From contig BMUD01000007.1 of NCBI GenBank assembly GCA_014650015.1, positions 293,375 through 357,374 of the forward strand: a stretch of 64,000 bases of DNA. The letters run 5' to 3'. Numbering within the stretch: position 1 is the first letter of the stretch; each line of letters begins with the position of its first letter. Positions 18,501 to 27,224 of the stretch are shown piece by piece. The DNA is from Streptomyces griseoloalbus. Lineage in GTDB: Bacteria; Actinomycetota; Actinomycetes; Streptomycetales; Streptomycetaceae. Made by a program: the position numbers and the translations under genes. The notes below the pieces were generated by a model, which ran no database searches, had not been told where the DNA came from, and worked only from the letters and a program-made list of their open reading frames with translations.

Positions 18501-19286
18501 ATGACAACACGGACCATGGGTACGACGTACGGCACGGGCAGGCCGCCGAGCGAGGGCCGCGCCGGCCGGCTCTCGCCGGGCCGGACGCGGTTCACGGGCG
18601 TGCTGCTGATCCTGCTGTCTCTGATCTCGGCAGCAGCCTGTCACTGGGTGTTCGGATGGTGGCTGCCCTCCGACAGCGAGCGCTACCAGGACTACCGCGC
18701 GGCCGAGCCGTGCTCCTCCCGTGCGATGGAGCAGGGGCGGACGGACTGCCTGAGTACCTGGCACCTCACCGTGGAGGAGACGGTGAACAGGACCGCCGGG
18801 AAGGGCTCCTCCTACAAGGCGACTTTGACGGACCAGGACTCCTGGCGGGGAACCGTTTCCTTCGGCGACCCAGGGCCGCTCCTGGAGCGGCTCGAGTCCG
18901 GCGACCGGGTCGAGGCCACCGCCTGGCGCCGCGACATCGTGGTGCTCAGCAAGGACGGAGTACGGCAGAACACCTCGGAGGCGCCCCGTGACGAGCTCCA
19001 GATGAACGCTGCCATCGGCGTGCTCGCCGGGCTCGTCGCGGCTCAGGTCTTCGTGTTCGGTACGGTGCGTCTGGTCAGGCCCTGTGATCACGAGCCCTTC
19101 ACCTGGAATCCGTACGGCAAGCGGCTGCTCCTCACCACCACCGCGATCTGTTTCGGGGTGGGCCTGCCGGCGGTGTGGATCGGTATCCCGTGGTGGACCG
19201 TGCCCGCCGTCGCCGTACCCGTGGTGGTGGGCGCAGCGGTGTGGATGGGTCTTCGCCTGAGCCGCAGCGCCGAAGGCGGAGCGTAA
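18501..19286 (+). CDS. Hypothetical membrane protein
   Basis: A 261-residue protein. Segment 1 (about 30-53) is followed by an extracytoplasmic-type domain (about 55-170) with two Cys (AEPC and DCLSTWHL) that could form a disulfide and an OB-like beta segment (GDRVEATAWRRDIVVL). Three more hydrophobic stretches follow (about 170-190, 208-226, 230-250). The start has GGAGGAGG. Streptomyces encode many such two-part membrane proteins, but I cannot name this family. It is the last intact gene before the decayed island boundary. Confidence 0.75.
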   Translation: MTTRTMGTTYGTGRPPSEGRAGRLSPGRTRFTGVLLILLSLISAAACHWVFGWWLPSDSERYQDYRAAEPCSSRAMEQGRTDCLSTWHLTVEETVNRTAGKGSSYKATLTDQDSWRGTVSFGDPGPLLERLESGDRVEATAWRRDIVVLSKDGVRQNTSEAPRDELQMNAAIGVLAGLVAAQVFVFGTVRLVRPCDHEPFTWNPYGKRLLLTTTAICFGVGLPAVWIGIPWWTVPAVAVPVVVGAAVWMGLRLSRSAEGGA

Positions 19287-19934
19287 CGGCCTACCAGGCC
19301 CCTGCGCCGAGAACCTCCAGCCCACTCACCTGATCGCGAACTCGATCCCCGCTGCTCCCGGCGCGACGCTCGACGAAGTATGCGGGGGGGCGACCTCGCC
19401 GTGGATACGGCCATGTGCCGCCGCTGTGTACTGCGCCGTGTGTCGCACCCGGCTCCCGTCTTGGGAGTCCGACGTCGCTCCAGCGCGGTCGCAGTACACC
19501 GCGCGCACAGGTGCCGTGAGTGTCTGCCGTTGGTCACCGCTGCTCGTGCCCGGACAACTCACTCGGCTGTTGAGGAAGGGACGCAGATGGTCCCGAGAAG
19601 CATGATGGCGCGCAATTGGCTCCGAGGCGAGAGCGCCCAGATCACGAAGCTCGCGAGCGCCGAGGGACGGGACGACTTCCGTCTGACTCAGAATCGCGCA
19701 GGTCTTGGCCGAGCTGGGCCACGCCCGCTCCACGGCGTGTGGGTCGACGGCGGACGGGATGGGAGCTGGGGGGAGTGATGGGTTGTTCCGGGTGGTCTGT
19801 GGCGGGAAGGAGGTCGCAGCACAGGTCTCATGGCTCTCAGTGGTGGTCACGCCACTGCTGGAGCGCTTGGAGGCCTTGACCGCAGGTCATCGACCGCCTA
19901 CGACCGCTGCGGATCAGCGCCGGAGATCCCGTCC
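19287..19934. other. Decayed DNA without recognisable genes
   Basis: About 650 bp with mixed, weakly biased frames and lower GC at third positions than neighbours. No frame shows family motifs. Its position next to the integrase relic suggests remains of an older integrated element. Confidence 0.45.
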
Positions 19935-20110
19935 ATGACCACGGCGCCGGTCCGGATCACGGGCCGGAAGGCGCTCAAGGGCATCGACGGGATCAACGCC
20001 GACGAGTGGACGCCCCGGGAGCTCCGGCACGGCTTCGTGTCCCTGCTGCCGGACCCAAAGTGATCTCGCTAGTCGGGCACTCCGGGACGGCCGATATGGG
20101 GAGCCGGTAG
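19935..20110 (+). pseudogene. Tyrosine integrase C-terminal relic (frameshifted)
   Basis: The frame ending at 20063 reads GINADEWTPRELRHGFVSLL, the box-II region of actinobacterial phage/AICE-type tyrosine recombinases. After a frameshift near 20059 the other frame continues VISLVGHSGTADMGSR to a stop at 20110, the LVGHSGTA motif that normally follows. The N-terminal catalytic part, the terminal Tyr region and the rest are missing. It lies 17 bp before a perfect palindrome and about 50 bp before the tRNA-Pro-derived att repeat, where such integrase genes normally sit. Confidence 0.85.
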
Positions 20111-20126
20111 TCACGCAGACGAAGCA

Positions 20127-20162
20127 GGTCCCCAGGCTACTCACGTGAGTAGCCTGGGGACC
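20127..20162. terminator. Perfect 36-bp palindrome at left island boundary
   Basis: 18-bp arms (GGTCCCCAGGCTACTCAC and its complement) meet without a spacer. It stands where the tRNA-Pro terminator stands at the right boundary, directly beyond the 3' side of the tRNA-derived repeat, so it is probably the original chromosomal tRNA terminator. Confidence 0.75.
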
Positions 20163-20215
20163 TGGTGTTTCTCTGTCGGGGTGGCGGGATGCGAACCCAC
20201 GACCTCTTCGTCCCG
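20159..20215. repeat. att site, left (partial tRNA-Pro copy)
   Basis: 57 bp matching 31982-32038 at 55 positions. It contains the 3' half of tRNA-Pro (discriminator base, acceptor strand, T arm, variable loop, 3' anticodon stem; 20176-20215) plus 17 bp beyond the tRNA end. The two differences are both in the T loop. It is the duplicated attachment core of the 20.2-32.0 kb island. Confidence 0.88.
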
Positions 20216-20322
20216 GATGAGGGTCGGCCGAGATCGACACCGGATGGTTTGGTGTTTCGCCTGGTCAGGGCGTTGGGGTGGGGCGGTCACGGGTGGTGTG
20301 GAAGGGACTCGGGGAGCGAGTC

Positions 20323-20341
20323 GGCTCCCAGATGGCTCCCA
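20323..20341. repeat. Paired GGCTCCCA repeats inside left island end
   Basis: GGCTCCCA occurs at 20323-20330 and 20334-20341, 11 bp apart. The same 8-mer occurs near the right end at 31888-31895 (inverted) and 31920-31927, with a 7/8 copy between. Spacing near one helical turn and position just inside both att sites suggest integrase arm-type binding sites. Confidence 0.55.
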
Positions 20342-20368
20342 GAGCCCGACACGGAGGCGTCGACGTCC

Positions 20369-21649
20369 CTACGCCCGGCGTGACAGATCATCCACCAGAA
20401 GTTCGAGGGTCGCCTCCTCATGGAGCGCGACGCCGAGGGCGATCATGGCGTGGGCGAGATCCGGGTCCCAGTCCGCGTCGACCGGCTGGCCGTCGAGCGC
20501 CAGTTGAGGGATGCCCTCAGCCTGGCTGCGAGCGGCCAGATGCTCGTAATCCGCAGTGCCCATGCGCCACGGCCGGGCTTCGTAGCGGCGGATGACCCGA
20601 TTGGCCAGAGCGATCCCCGGCCAGTCGAAGTCGCCGTGGTACGCGAAGTGGCAGCCCGTGGCGGCGAGGGCGTCCAGAAGCGTGAAGACCACCGTGGCGG
20701 CGCTGCCGGAGGTGCACACGAGGGGCTGGACGCACGCCGCGTCCGCCGCGGCTTCCACCACGCGCGGATTCTCACAGATGTGGATGAGCGTCGCGGCGGG
20801 GAATTGCAGCCGGAGGTCATGCAGGTCGCGTGGTGTGACGTGGACTTCGGCGTGATGGTCGGCCCGCTCCCGCAGAGCACGCTCCCGCCAGCCCTCGCCG
20901 TCGGGCCGCAGCCCGTAGGTCAGCACCGTGCTGGAGACTTCGTCCGGCGTGACGGACACCAGCCGCCACAGAGCGCGTCGGCCGGCCGCGTCGTTCGGGA
21001 ACTCGGTGCCATGGGCGAGGGCGACCCCGCGTTGGACGAGGCGTGCGAGCCAGGTGCCGTCGTCCAGGCCGTGCGCGGAGCCGGTCGTCATGGCGGCGAG
21101 TTCTCCTCGGCCGCGTGTGCCGTTGCGTGCAGGTCCTTCGGGTCCGAGCAGAGCGGTGAGGACCTGGACCGCCTGCTGGAGTGTCCGTATAGCCGCTTCG
21201 GGCGTCACTCCTCTCGGAACACCGGCACGGCGCAGCAGGTCGTACCACTGCCGGGGCCACTCCTGGTCGGCGAGCGGGGAGGCGTCCAGTGACGAAGCAA
21301 GGGACGACCACACCTGCTCCCGCCGTGCCGCCACGTCCGCGCGGGCGGCACGGCGGTCGGTGAGTGGCGGGCCGATTTCCTCCAGGGTCTGTCTGAGGCC
21401 GAGTCCGGCGGCCGAAGCGCGGAGCCGTGCGTCGAGCAGGTCGAGCCGAATGGTCACGGCGGCACCTGTGAGGGGTTTGCCCAGCAGGAGAGACAGGTCG
21501 TTGCGTTCCTGGGCGTTCACTGCGGTCAGCCGGAGCGAACCCGTGGCCTGTACGCCGTTGCTCTCCAGGCGTTTACGTGCCCCCTGCCAGAGCCGGGTGA
21601 GTCCAGGGCCCGTCAGCCAGTCGCGCGTTGCGGCGGGCAGCCCGCTCAT
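20369..21649 (-). CDS. jetD: Wadjet nuclease subunit JetD (DUF2399/Toprim-like)
   Basis: A 426-residue last gene of a four-gene operon whose ATG overlaps the jetC stop (ATGA). The C-terminal half has the Toprim-like layout of JetD: Glu293 in HICENPRVVE, and HGDFDWPG at 338-345 with Asp340 and Asp342 as probable metal ligands. The N-terminal ~200 residues are a helical arm (DUF3323-type). In Wadjet systems JetD cleaves circular plasmid DNA after loop extrusion by JetABC. The composition with TIGR02677/02678/02680-like partners corresponds, from memory, to type III. All presumed catalytic acidic residues are intact. Confidence 0.9.
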   Translation of the reverse strand: MSGLPAATRDWLTGPGLTRLWQGARKRLESNGVQATGSLRLTAVNAQERNDLSLLLGKPLTGAAVTIRLDLLDARLRASAAGLGLRQTLEEIGPPLTDRRAARADVAARREQVWSSLASSLDASPLADQEWPRQWYDLLRRAGVPRGVTPEAAIRTLQQAVQVLTALLGPEGPARNGTRGRGELAAMTTGSAHGLDDGTWLARLVQRGVALAHGTEFPNDAAGRRALWRLVSVTPDEVSSTVLTYGLRPDGEGWRERALRERADHHAEVHVTPRDLHDLRLQFPAATLIHICENPRVVEAAADAACVQPLVCTSGSAATVVFTLLDALAATGCHFAYHGDFDWPGIALANRVIRRYEARPWRMGTADYEHLAARSQAEGIPQLALDGQPVDADWDPDLAHAMIALGVALHEEATLELLVDDLSRRA

Positions 21650-24600
21650 ACGGACACCAGACGCCGGTGCAGACCGTTCCAGGTGTAGTGCAGGGTGGCC
21701 ACCCCGCGTACGTGGGGATCACGGAGGCACTCGTAGATATGCAGGGACGGAACCTCGGGCCAGTTGCCCATGAGCCGCTCGCTGGTGAGGACGAAGTCGA
21801 GATCGAGGTCGACGAGGATACGGCCCAGTCGGCTATGGGTGGGTTCGTCGACCTTGGCGAAGGCGTCGTCCAGGAGAATCAGGCGTGGCGCGTGCGGTGC
21901 CGACTCGGCGAGGCTGGTGAAGTGGGCGGCAGCCGCGGCAAAGAGCACGAGGTAGGAGAGGACCCGTTGTTCGCCCTGGCTGAGACCGGTCCGGCCGGTC
22001 AGTTTCCGACGGCGGCCCGGAGCCGCGTCCTCGACCACGAAGGTGTGGAAGCGGAACCAGTCGCGGTAGTCCAGCGCGGTCCGCAGATGGGCGGCGTAAC
22101 CGGCTGACGGGTCGGCACGGCGGGCGTCCTCGATCCGGCGTTGCAGCACCTCGCGCAGCTGCTCGGTCTCCTCGCGCGTCCTGAGGCTCGACGGACTGCG
22201 CAGCAGCTCGACGGCCGCACGCACATCCGCGTCCACATCCTCGTCCAGCTTCCACAGCAGCTCGACGCCGAGACCGTGGGAGGTGCGCACGGTCCGCAGG
22301 GTGTCGTTGAGAGCCGCGACCAGGTTCGCCGCGGTGATGACCTGTGCCGAGAGGTGGTCGCCGAGCTCACCGGTCAGGAACCGCTGGAACACTTCGCGTT
22401 CGCGCTCGGTGAGCCGCCCCCGGGCCTCCGCTGCCTGCACCGCGATCCGCTCGCCCACGGCTGCGACGTCATGGGACCCGTGGTCGTCGACCAGGCGGCA
22501 CACCTTGATCCCGTCGCGCTCCTCCAGTTGCGCATCGAACCCGCCGGCCAGTTGGTCGCGCAGATCGGTGTGACGGTTGAGCAGGGTGCTGTCCGACACC
22601 TCGCCCTTCGGGCGGCCGAGGGCCTGCTCCACGGCTTCGGAGAGGGTCCTCAGCGCGCGCAGACGGCTGCGGACGTCCGCGCCGGGATCGTCCGACACGT
22701 ACTCGGGCAGCGAGGACCGGTCGAGGCCGGCGCCGAACACCACCTCCGGTCGGCCGAGAGCACCGCGAAGAGCGCTGCCGGTGTCGATGACCGTCGTTTC
22801 CTGGTCCGCCAGGGTCCCGCGCAGGCGCTTCTCGTCCTCTTCCGCGCGCACGCGCAGGTCGTGGAGGTCGTCGCGGGCTCGTTGCGCCCCGGGCAGGGCG
22901 CGGACGGCGTTCGCGATGCGCTGCTTGGCCTCCCGCTCGCGGGAGAGGATCTCCTCCTCGGACGATCCGATGGCCTCCTCGCGGGTGCGCAGGTCCTGCT
23001 CAGCGCTGCGCAGCGCGGCGAGGTGGAGCCGGTAGCTCTCGTCCGCGGCCAGGCGATCCTCTCGGGCGCGTCCGTACCGGTCGGCATCGGCCTGGTTTGC
23101 GCTGAGCCGCTCGCCCGTACCGCGAACGGCCCTGCGCAGATGCCCGACACCACTGAGCAGGCCGGCCAGCGCGGTGCGCACACGGTCCACAGAGGCGGGG
23201 GCGCCGGGCAGGTCGTGGGCGGTGGCGGTGGCATCCGCCTGGGTCCGCGCCGATACCGCCAGGGCGCGGGCTTCCTCGGCCAGCCGCGCCGCCCGGGTCG
23301 CCTTGGCGGTCAGGTCGCGCAGCGTCCGCTCGGCTGATCCGGTCCTGCTCCATGCGTCCGCGAGATTCCGTGCCCGGGGAAAATCCCGTTCCGCGAGCGT
23401 GAGAGCCCGACGCATGGCATCGGCTACGGCGAGCTCCTCGCGGACATCGGCCAGCCGCTGCTGTGTCTGCGCGATCCGCTCCTCCAACTCGGCGAGGATG
23501 CGTCGCCGAGTCTCGGCGCGTACGGCGGCCCCCACGTACTCGGTGTCGCCCTTGTCGTGACGGCCACTGAGTACGCCCAGACGCCAACTGCCGTCGTGGA
23601 AAACCGCGTTGTGCGCGGAGGTCTCCTGCGCCGATGCGAGTGCGATGGTGGCCAGGAGACCCCCCACCCGCTCGGAGGTGACGCCGCAACCCGGTTCAGG
23701 GGCTGGGCGCAGGGCCGAGGCGAGAGTCGGCCCGTCGGACAGCGCGGGACCCGGCCGGAGAAGGGTGTCCCGGGTGCGCGGATCGAGCAGGACGCCGTCC
23801 GCACTCACCCACGCGTCCAGGATCCCGCTCGCCTCCAACGCCCCTTCAAGGCCCGCCCGTTCGGCCGGAGCCAGGTCGTCCGCGAAGTCCACGAGCCGGT
23901 AGAAAGGGGCTCCACTGCCCGGCGTCCTCGCGGCGGCGCGATGGTGCGGGGCGGGCGGCTCGGGGTCGGTACGGTGCTCCCAGCCCCGCTTCTGCTTCGC
24001 CAGATGGTCGAGTTCCACGCCGAGTCGGCTGACGCCGAGTGCCAGGGCGTCCCGGCGCCCGGTGAGTTCCTCGCCGTACGGTTCCAACGCGGCCTGAGCT
24101 GTCCGCCACGCCTGGCTGTCGATGTCGGGCGGCAGCGTGCGGTCCGCGAAGGGCGCGTCGGTGGAGGTCTCGTGGCCGACGGTGGCGTGGACGGCGTCCA
24201 GCGAGGGGCAGTCGGGACCCAGCGCAGTCCGCGTGCGGGCCGCCCACTCGGCGACTTGACGGGAGTAGGCGCTGCTCTCCTCGGCGACCTTCTCACGGCT
24301 GCCGTCGAGATGGCCGGCGGCGTCTTCCGCCTCGCCTTCAAGCCGTTCCCGCTCGGCATCGGCCTGAGTCGCCGCGGCCCGGGCCTCGTCCGCCCGTGAG
24401 ATGAGGCGGGTCACCTCCTGAACCATCCGGGTCCGGTTTCTCACTACCGCCTCGGCGTCCTCCAACTGGTTCTGCCAGGACCGCAGCCCTTCCTGCGCCG
24501 TGACCGTGTCCACACGGGTCACCGATCGATGCCGTACGGTACGTGTCTCCCCGTCCGGAGTCGTCAGTTCGGTCTCGGTGGCCTGGGCGAGAACCGTGCG

Positions 24601-25902
24601 CGGCAGAGCCACCGCCTCGCCGAGATGGCCGGTGGGAAGCCCGCCCTTCTCCGCCTGCGTCAGCAGCTCCCGGTGTTCGGTTCCCAGCTCGGCCAGCCGG
24701 CTTCCGAGGTGTTCGACACCTTCGGCCAGCCGCTCCGCCGAGCCCTCCTCCGCGTCGTGGGCGTTGCGCAGGGTGGTGAACGCGGCCGCGGCGGCGGTGT
24801 GCAGCGCCTCCACCGTGCCGCGGCGCTCCGACAGTTCGCGCAGGCTGTGGTAGGCGTGACTGGCGTGCAGGGCGGCCAGGTCGGTCCGGGCGTCCTGTTC
24901 CTCCTCGCGCAGGGTCTCCAGTCGGCCCTCCGACTCCTCCTCCTGCGTCCTCAGGTCGCTCGTCCGCTGTGCGGCGTCTCCGGCCGCCCGGCGCCGCTGA
25001 GCGAGGACGCCCAGTTCGTGGCTCACCTTCTGGGCGGAGGTGCGCAGGACCCCGGCCAGGTAGCCGCGGTAACTGGTGAGGAACGTGCGCAAGGCCGCGT
25101 CGGTGCGTTCCAGGCGGCCGAGTTCGTCGCGTACGGCGTCGAGGTCGTGGAGGTTGCGCGCCACCTTCTCGACCACGTCCTCGTCGAGCCCCGGCAGGGT
25201 CTCGCTCAGCAGGGAGACCAGGCCGCCGTGTTCGATCCGGTCGCCGACCGTCGGGCGCCGCAGCCGGTGGAGGAGCTGGGTGAGGTTGCGGTAGCGCGTC
25301 GCATCGGTGATGCCGAACAGTTTCCGGGCCACGCGTGAGCGGTGCTCGACCGCACGGTCGGTCGTGTTGTCGGAGCCGACGATCTCCTTGAGCCGGTCGA
25401 CCGGCAGCGGCTTACCGGCCTCGACCAGGTGCAGGTCCTCACCGATCCGCAGCGGGGTGACGAAGAACGTCGGCAGCGCCTTCTGCGTCGACTTCGAGGC
25501 GCGGATGGCGGCACCGAGCGTCAGGTGGCGGTGACCGCCGTCGTCGGCCGTGCCCCGGAACTCCACCCACAGATACCCGAGACGGTTGGTCTGTTCGAAC
25601 CCGTCCAGCATCAGCCAGGCGAGCGTGGTGCGGCCGGTGCCGGTCGCGTCCAGTGCCCGTGAGTCGCCGTCCAGAAGATACGGGAGCAGCATCTCCAGGG
25701 CCTTGGACTTGCCCGCGCCGTTCTTGCCGCGCAGCAGCAGCCGTCCGTCGCCGAAGGAGAACTCCTGCTCGTCGTACTGCCAGACGTTCTGGATGCCCGC
25801 CCGGTGCAGCCGGAAGCGAGTGCCGCTGGTCGTTGCGGGCCCGGCGGTTGTCGCGGGGCCGGAACGCGGCAGCGGAACGAGGCCACGCGCGTCGGTGGTC
25901 AT
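21646..25902 (-). CDS. jetC: Wadjet SMC-like ATPase JetC
   Basis: A 1418-residue SMC/MukB-type ATPase. Walker A GKNGAGKS is at 59-66 in a LLLRGKNGAGKSKALEMLLP context. Long coiled coils run from about 270 to 560 and 800 to 1090 with a hinge-like globular region between. The ABC signature LSQGEQ is at 1307-1312 and Walker B LILLDDAF at 1341-1348, followed by the D-loop AKVDEPTH. It is the DNA-translocating motor of the defence complex. No frameshift or internal stop interrupts the coiled coils, so the gene looks functional. It overlaps both neighbours by four bases. Confidence 0.93.
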   Translation of the reverse strand: MTTDARGLVPLPRSGPATTAGPATTSGTRFRLHRAGIQNVWQYDEQEFSFGDGRLLLRGKNGAGKSKALEMLLPYLLDGDSRALDATGTGRTTLAWLMLDGFEQTNRLGYLWVEFRGTADDGGHRHLTLGAAIRASKSTQKALPTFFVTPLRIGEDLHLVEAGKPLPVDRLKEIVGSDNTTDRAVEHRSRVARKLFGITDATRYRNLTQLLHRLRRPTVGDRIEHGGLVSLLSETLPGLDEDVVEKVARNLHDLDAVRDELGRLERTDAALRTFLTSYRGYLAGVLRTSAQKVSHELGVLAQRRRAAGDAAQRTSDLRTQEEESEGRLETLREEEQDARTDLAALHASHAYHSLRELSERRGTVEALHTAAAAAFTTLRNAHDAEEGSAERLAEGVEHLGSRLAELGTEHRELLTQAEKGGLPTGHLGEAVALPRTVLAQATETELTTPDGETRTVRHRSVTRVDTVTAQEGLRSWQNQLEDAEAVVRNRTRMVQEVTRLISRADEARAAATQADAERERLEGEAEDAAGHLDGSREKVAEESSAYSRQVAEWAARTRTALGPDCPSLDAVHATVGHETSTDAPFADRTLPPDIDSQAWRTAQAALEPYGEELTGRRDALALGVSRLGVELDHLAKQKRGWEHRTDPEPPAPHHRAAARTPGSGAPFYRLVDFADDLAPAERAGLEGALEASGILDAWVSADGVLLDPRTRDTLLRPGPALSDGPTLASALRPAPEPGCGVTSERVGGLLATIALASAQETSAHNAVFHDGSWRLGVLSGRHDKGDTEYVGAAVRAETRRRILAELEERIAQTQQRLADVREELAVADAMRRALTLAERDFPRARNLADAWSRTGSAERTLRDLTAKATRAARLAEEARALAVSARTQADATATAHDLPGAPASVDRVRTALAGLLSGVGHLRRAVRGTGERLSANQADADRYGRAREDRLAADESYRLHLAALRSAEQDLRTREEAIGSSEEEILSREREAKQRIANAVRALPGAQRARDDLHDLRVRAEEDEKRLRGTLADQETTVIDTGSALRGALGRPEVVFGAGLDRSSLPEYVSDDPGADVRSRLRALRTLSEAVEQALGRPKGEVSDSTLLNRHTDLRDQLAGGFDAQLEERDGIKVCRLVDDHGSHDVAAVGERIAVQAAEARGRLTEREREVFQRFLTGELGDHLSAQVITAANLVAALNDTLRTVRTSHGLGVELLWKLDEDVDADVRAAVELLRSPSSLRTREETEQLREVLQRRIEDARRADPSAGYAAHLRTALDYRDWFRFHTFVVEDAAPGRRRKLTGRTGLSQGEQRVLSYLVLFAAAAAHFTSLAESAPHAPRLILLDDAFAKVDEPTHSRLGRILVDLDLDFVLTSERLMGNWPEVPSLHIYECLRDPHVRGVATLHYTWNGLHRRLVSV

Positions 25903-27224
25903 AGCGGCAACTCCTCTTGAACGTCCGTGCCTTTCCCGGCTGCGGTGGCCGGGCGCACCGTGACCTGGGTGGCGTAGCGGGCCGCTGCGGCCAGCAGCAC
26001 CCAGCCGTCGCCGCCCGGCCGTGCGCCATGGACATCGGTCACCGTGCGTCCTTCCGACGCCTCTTCGACGTACCCCTCCGGCAGTCCTTCGCCCTCGGCG
26101 CGCAGCCGGTCCGCGCGGGCCATCAGCCGCATGCGGACCAGCAGGTCCAGTACGGCCTCTCGCAGGGAGGGAAGGTCCTCCAGGTAGCCGCGTTGCCAGT
26201 TGCTGCGCTGCCCATACTCGGTGATGAGCTCGGCGAGCACCTCGTCCACGAGGCCGTCCGGGACGGCCACCCCGATGACGAGCGTCCCGCCGGTCGCCGG
26301 ATGCCCCGGTTCCTGCGGCCGAAGCCGTTCCACGAGCCGTTCCGCCAGCAGCAGCGCGGCCTGTGCGACGGTCCCGGTGCCCGGCAGGTGCAGATCCGTG
26401 AGCTCTTCCTCGGGGTCAACCAGCGCCACGCCCTCGGCACGGATCTCCATCTCCAGGCCCAGGAGTTCGGAGAAAGCCTGGGCTTCCCGGCGCTGCCGGG
26501 TGCGCAGCCAGTCACGCTCGGCGTCGGTCAGCTCGTCGAGGTGGACCACGGGTGTCTCGACGAGCATCCGGCGCACGTAGGTGCGTGGTCCGCCAAAGCC
26601 CGGGTCCGCTGCCCGCCGGACCAGGTCGGCGCCGTCCCGTGCCTGGGAGAGCGGGCCGGCGACGACCACGCGTGCCAGCTCCCGATCTATCGTGATCAGG
26701 GCTTCTCCGCCCGCCTCCTGCGCAAGCGCGGCCACATGGCCCTCGGTCTCGATGAGCACGCCCCAGTCGACGAGCTGGCGCAGAGCCGCGACCAGGGTCC
26801 GCTTCCCGGCCGCGCGGCCCGGTTCCTCCAGCTCGATCCCGGCGTCGGCTGCGGCAGACCTGATATCGGCGACCAGGTGTGACAGCAGCATCTGCGCGGG
26901 CGCGGTCACCAGAACGGACAGGGCCAGCGCGAGGCAGGCGTACGTGTGCGGGGTGAACGGGGTGCCGGTGGAGCGCTCCAGCCGATGACCCGAATTCGCC
27001 CCCAGCCCCGCCTTGAACAGCCGGGCGTAGGAGCTGTCGACCAGCAGGCGGTAGCCAAGTACCTGCTGGAACCGTTTGCCCAGCCAGTCGGCGTGCCTGC
27101 GGATCAGCGGGAAGAGATCGGCGTGGGGGCCGTCCGACGCGATCAGCGGGTGGGCGAGCAGCAACCGGGCGGCGGTGCGGCGCTCGGCTGCCAGGGCTAC
27201 GTCGTGAGTCGAGGGGAGCGTCAT
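25899..27224 (-). CDS. jetB: Wadjet kleisin-partner subunit JetB (DUF2398)
   Basis: A 441-residue protein with a winged-helix-rich composition. Features typical of the DUF2398/TIGR02678 family include AARLLLAHPLIASDGPHADL, FPLIRRHADWLGKRFQQVLG and YACLALALSVLVTAP, and a C-terminal domain after LEDLPSLREAVLDLLVRMRL. The family corresponds to the MksE-like subunit that binds JetA and JetC. It overlaps jetC by four bases downstream and jetA by four upstream. Confidence 0.88.
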   Translation of the reverse strand: MTLPSTHDVALAAERRTAARLLLAHPLIASDGPHADLFPLIRRHADWLGKRFQQVLGYRLLVDSSYARLFKAGLGANSGHRLERSTGTPFTPHTYACLALALSVLVTAPAQMLLSHLVADIRSAAADAGIELEEPGRAAGKRTLVAALRQLVDWGVLIETEGHVAALAQEAGGEALITIDRELARVVVAGPLSQARDGADLVRRAADPGFGGPRTYVRRMLVETPVVHLDELTDAERDWLRTRQRREAQAFSELLGLEMEIRAEGVALVDPEEELTDLHLPGTGTVAQAALLLAERLVERLRPQEPGHPATGGTLVIGVAVPDGLVDEVLAELITEYGQRSNWQRGYLEDLPSLREAVLDLLVRMRLMARADRLRAEGEGLPEGYVEEASEGRTVTDVHGARPGGDGWVLLAAAARYATQVTVRPATAAGKGTDVQEELPL

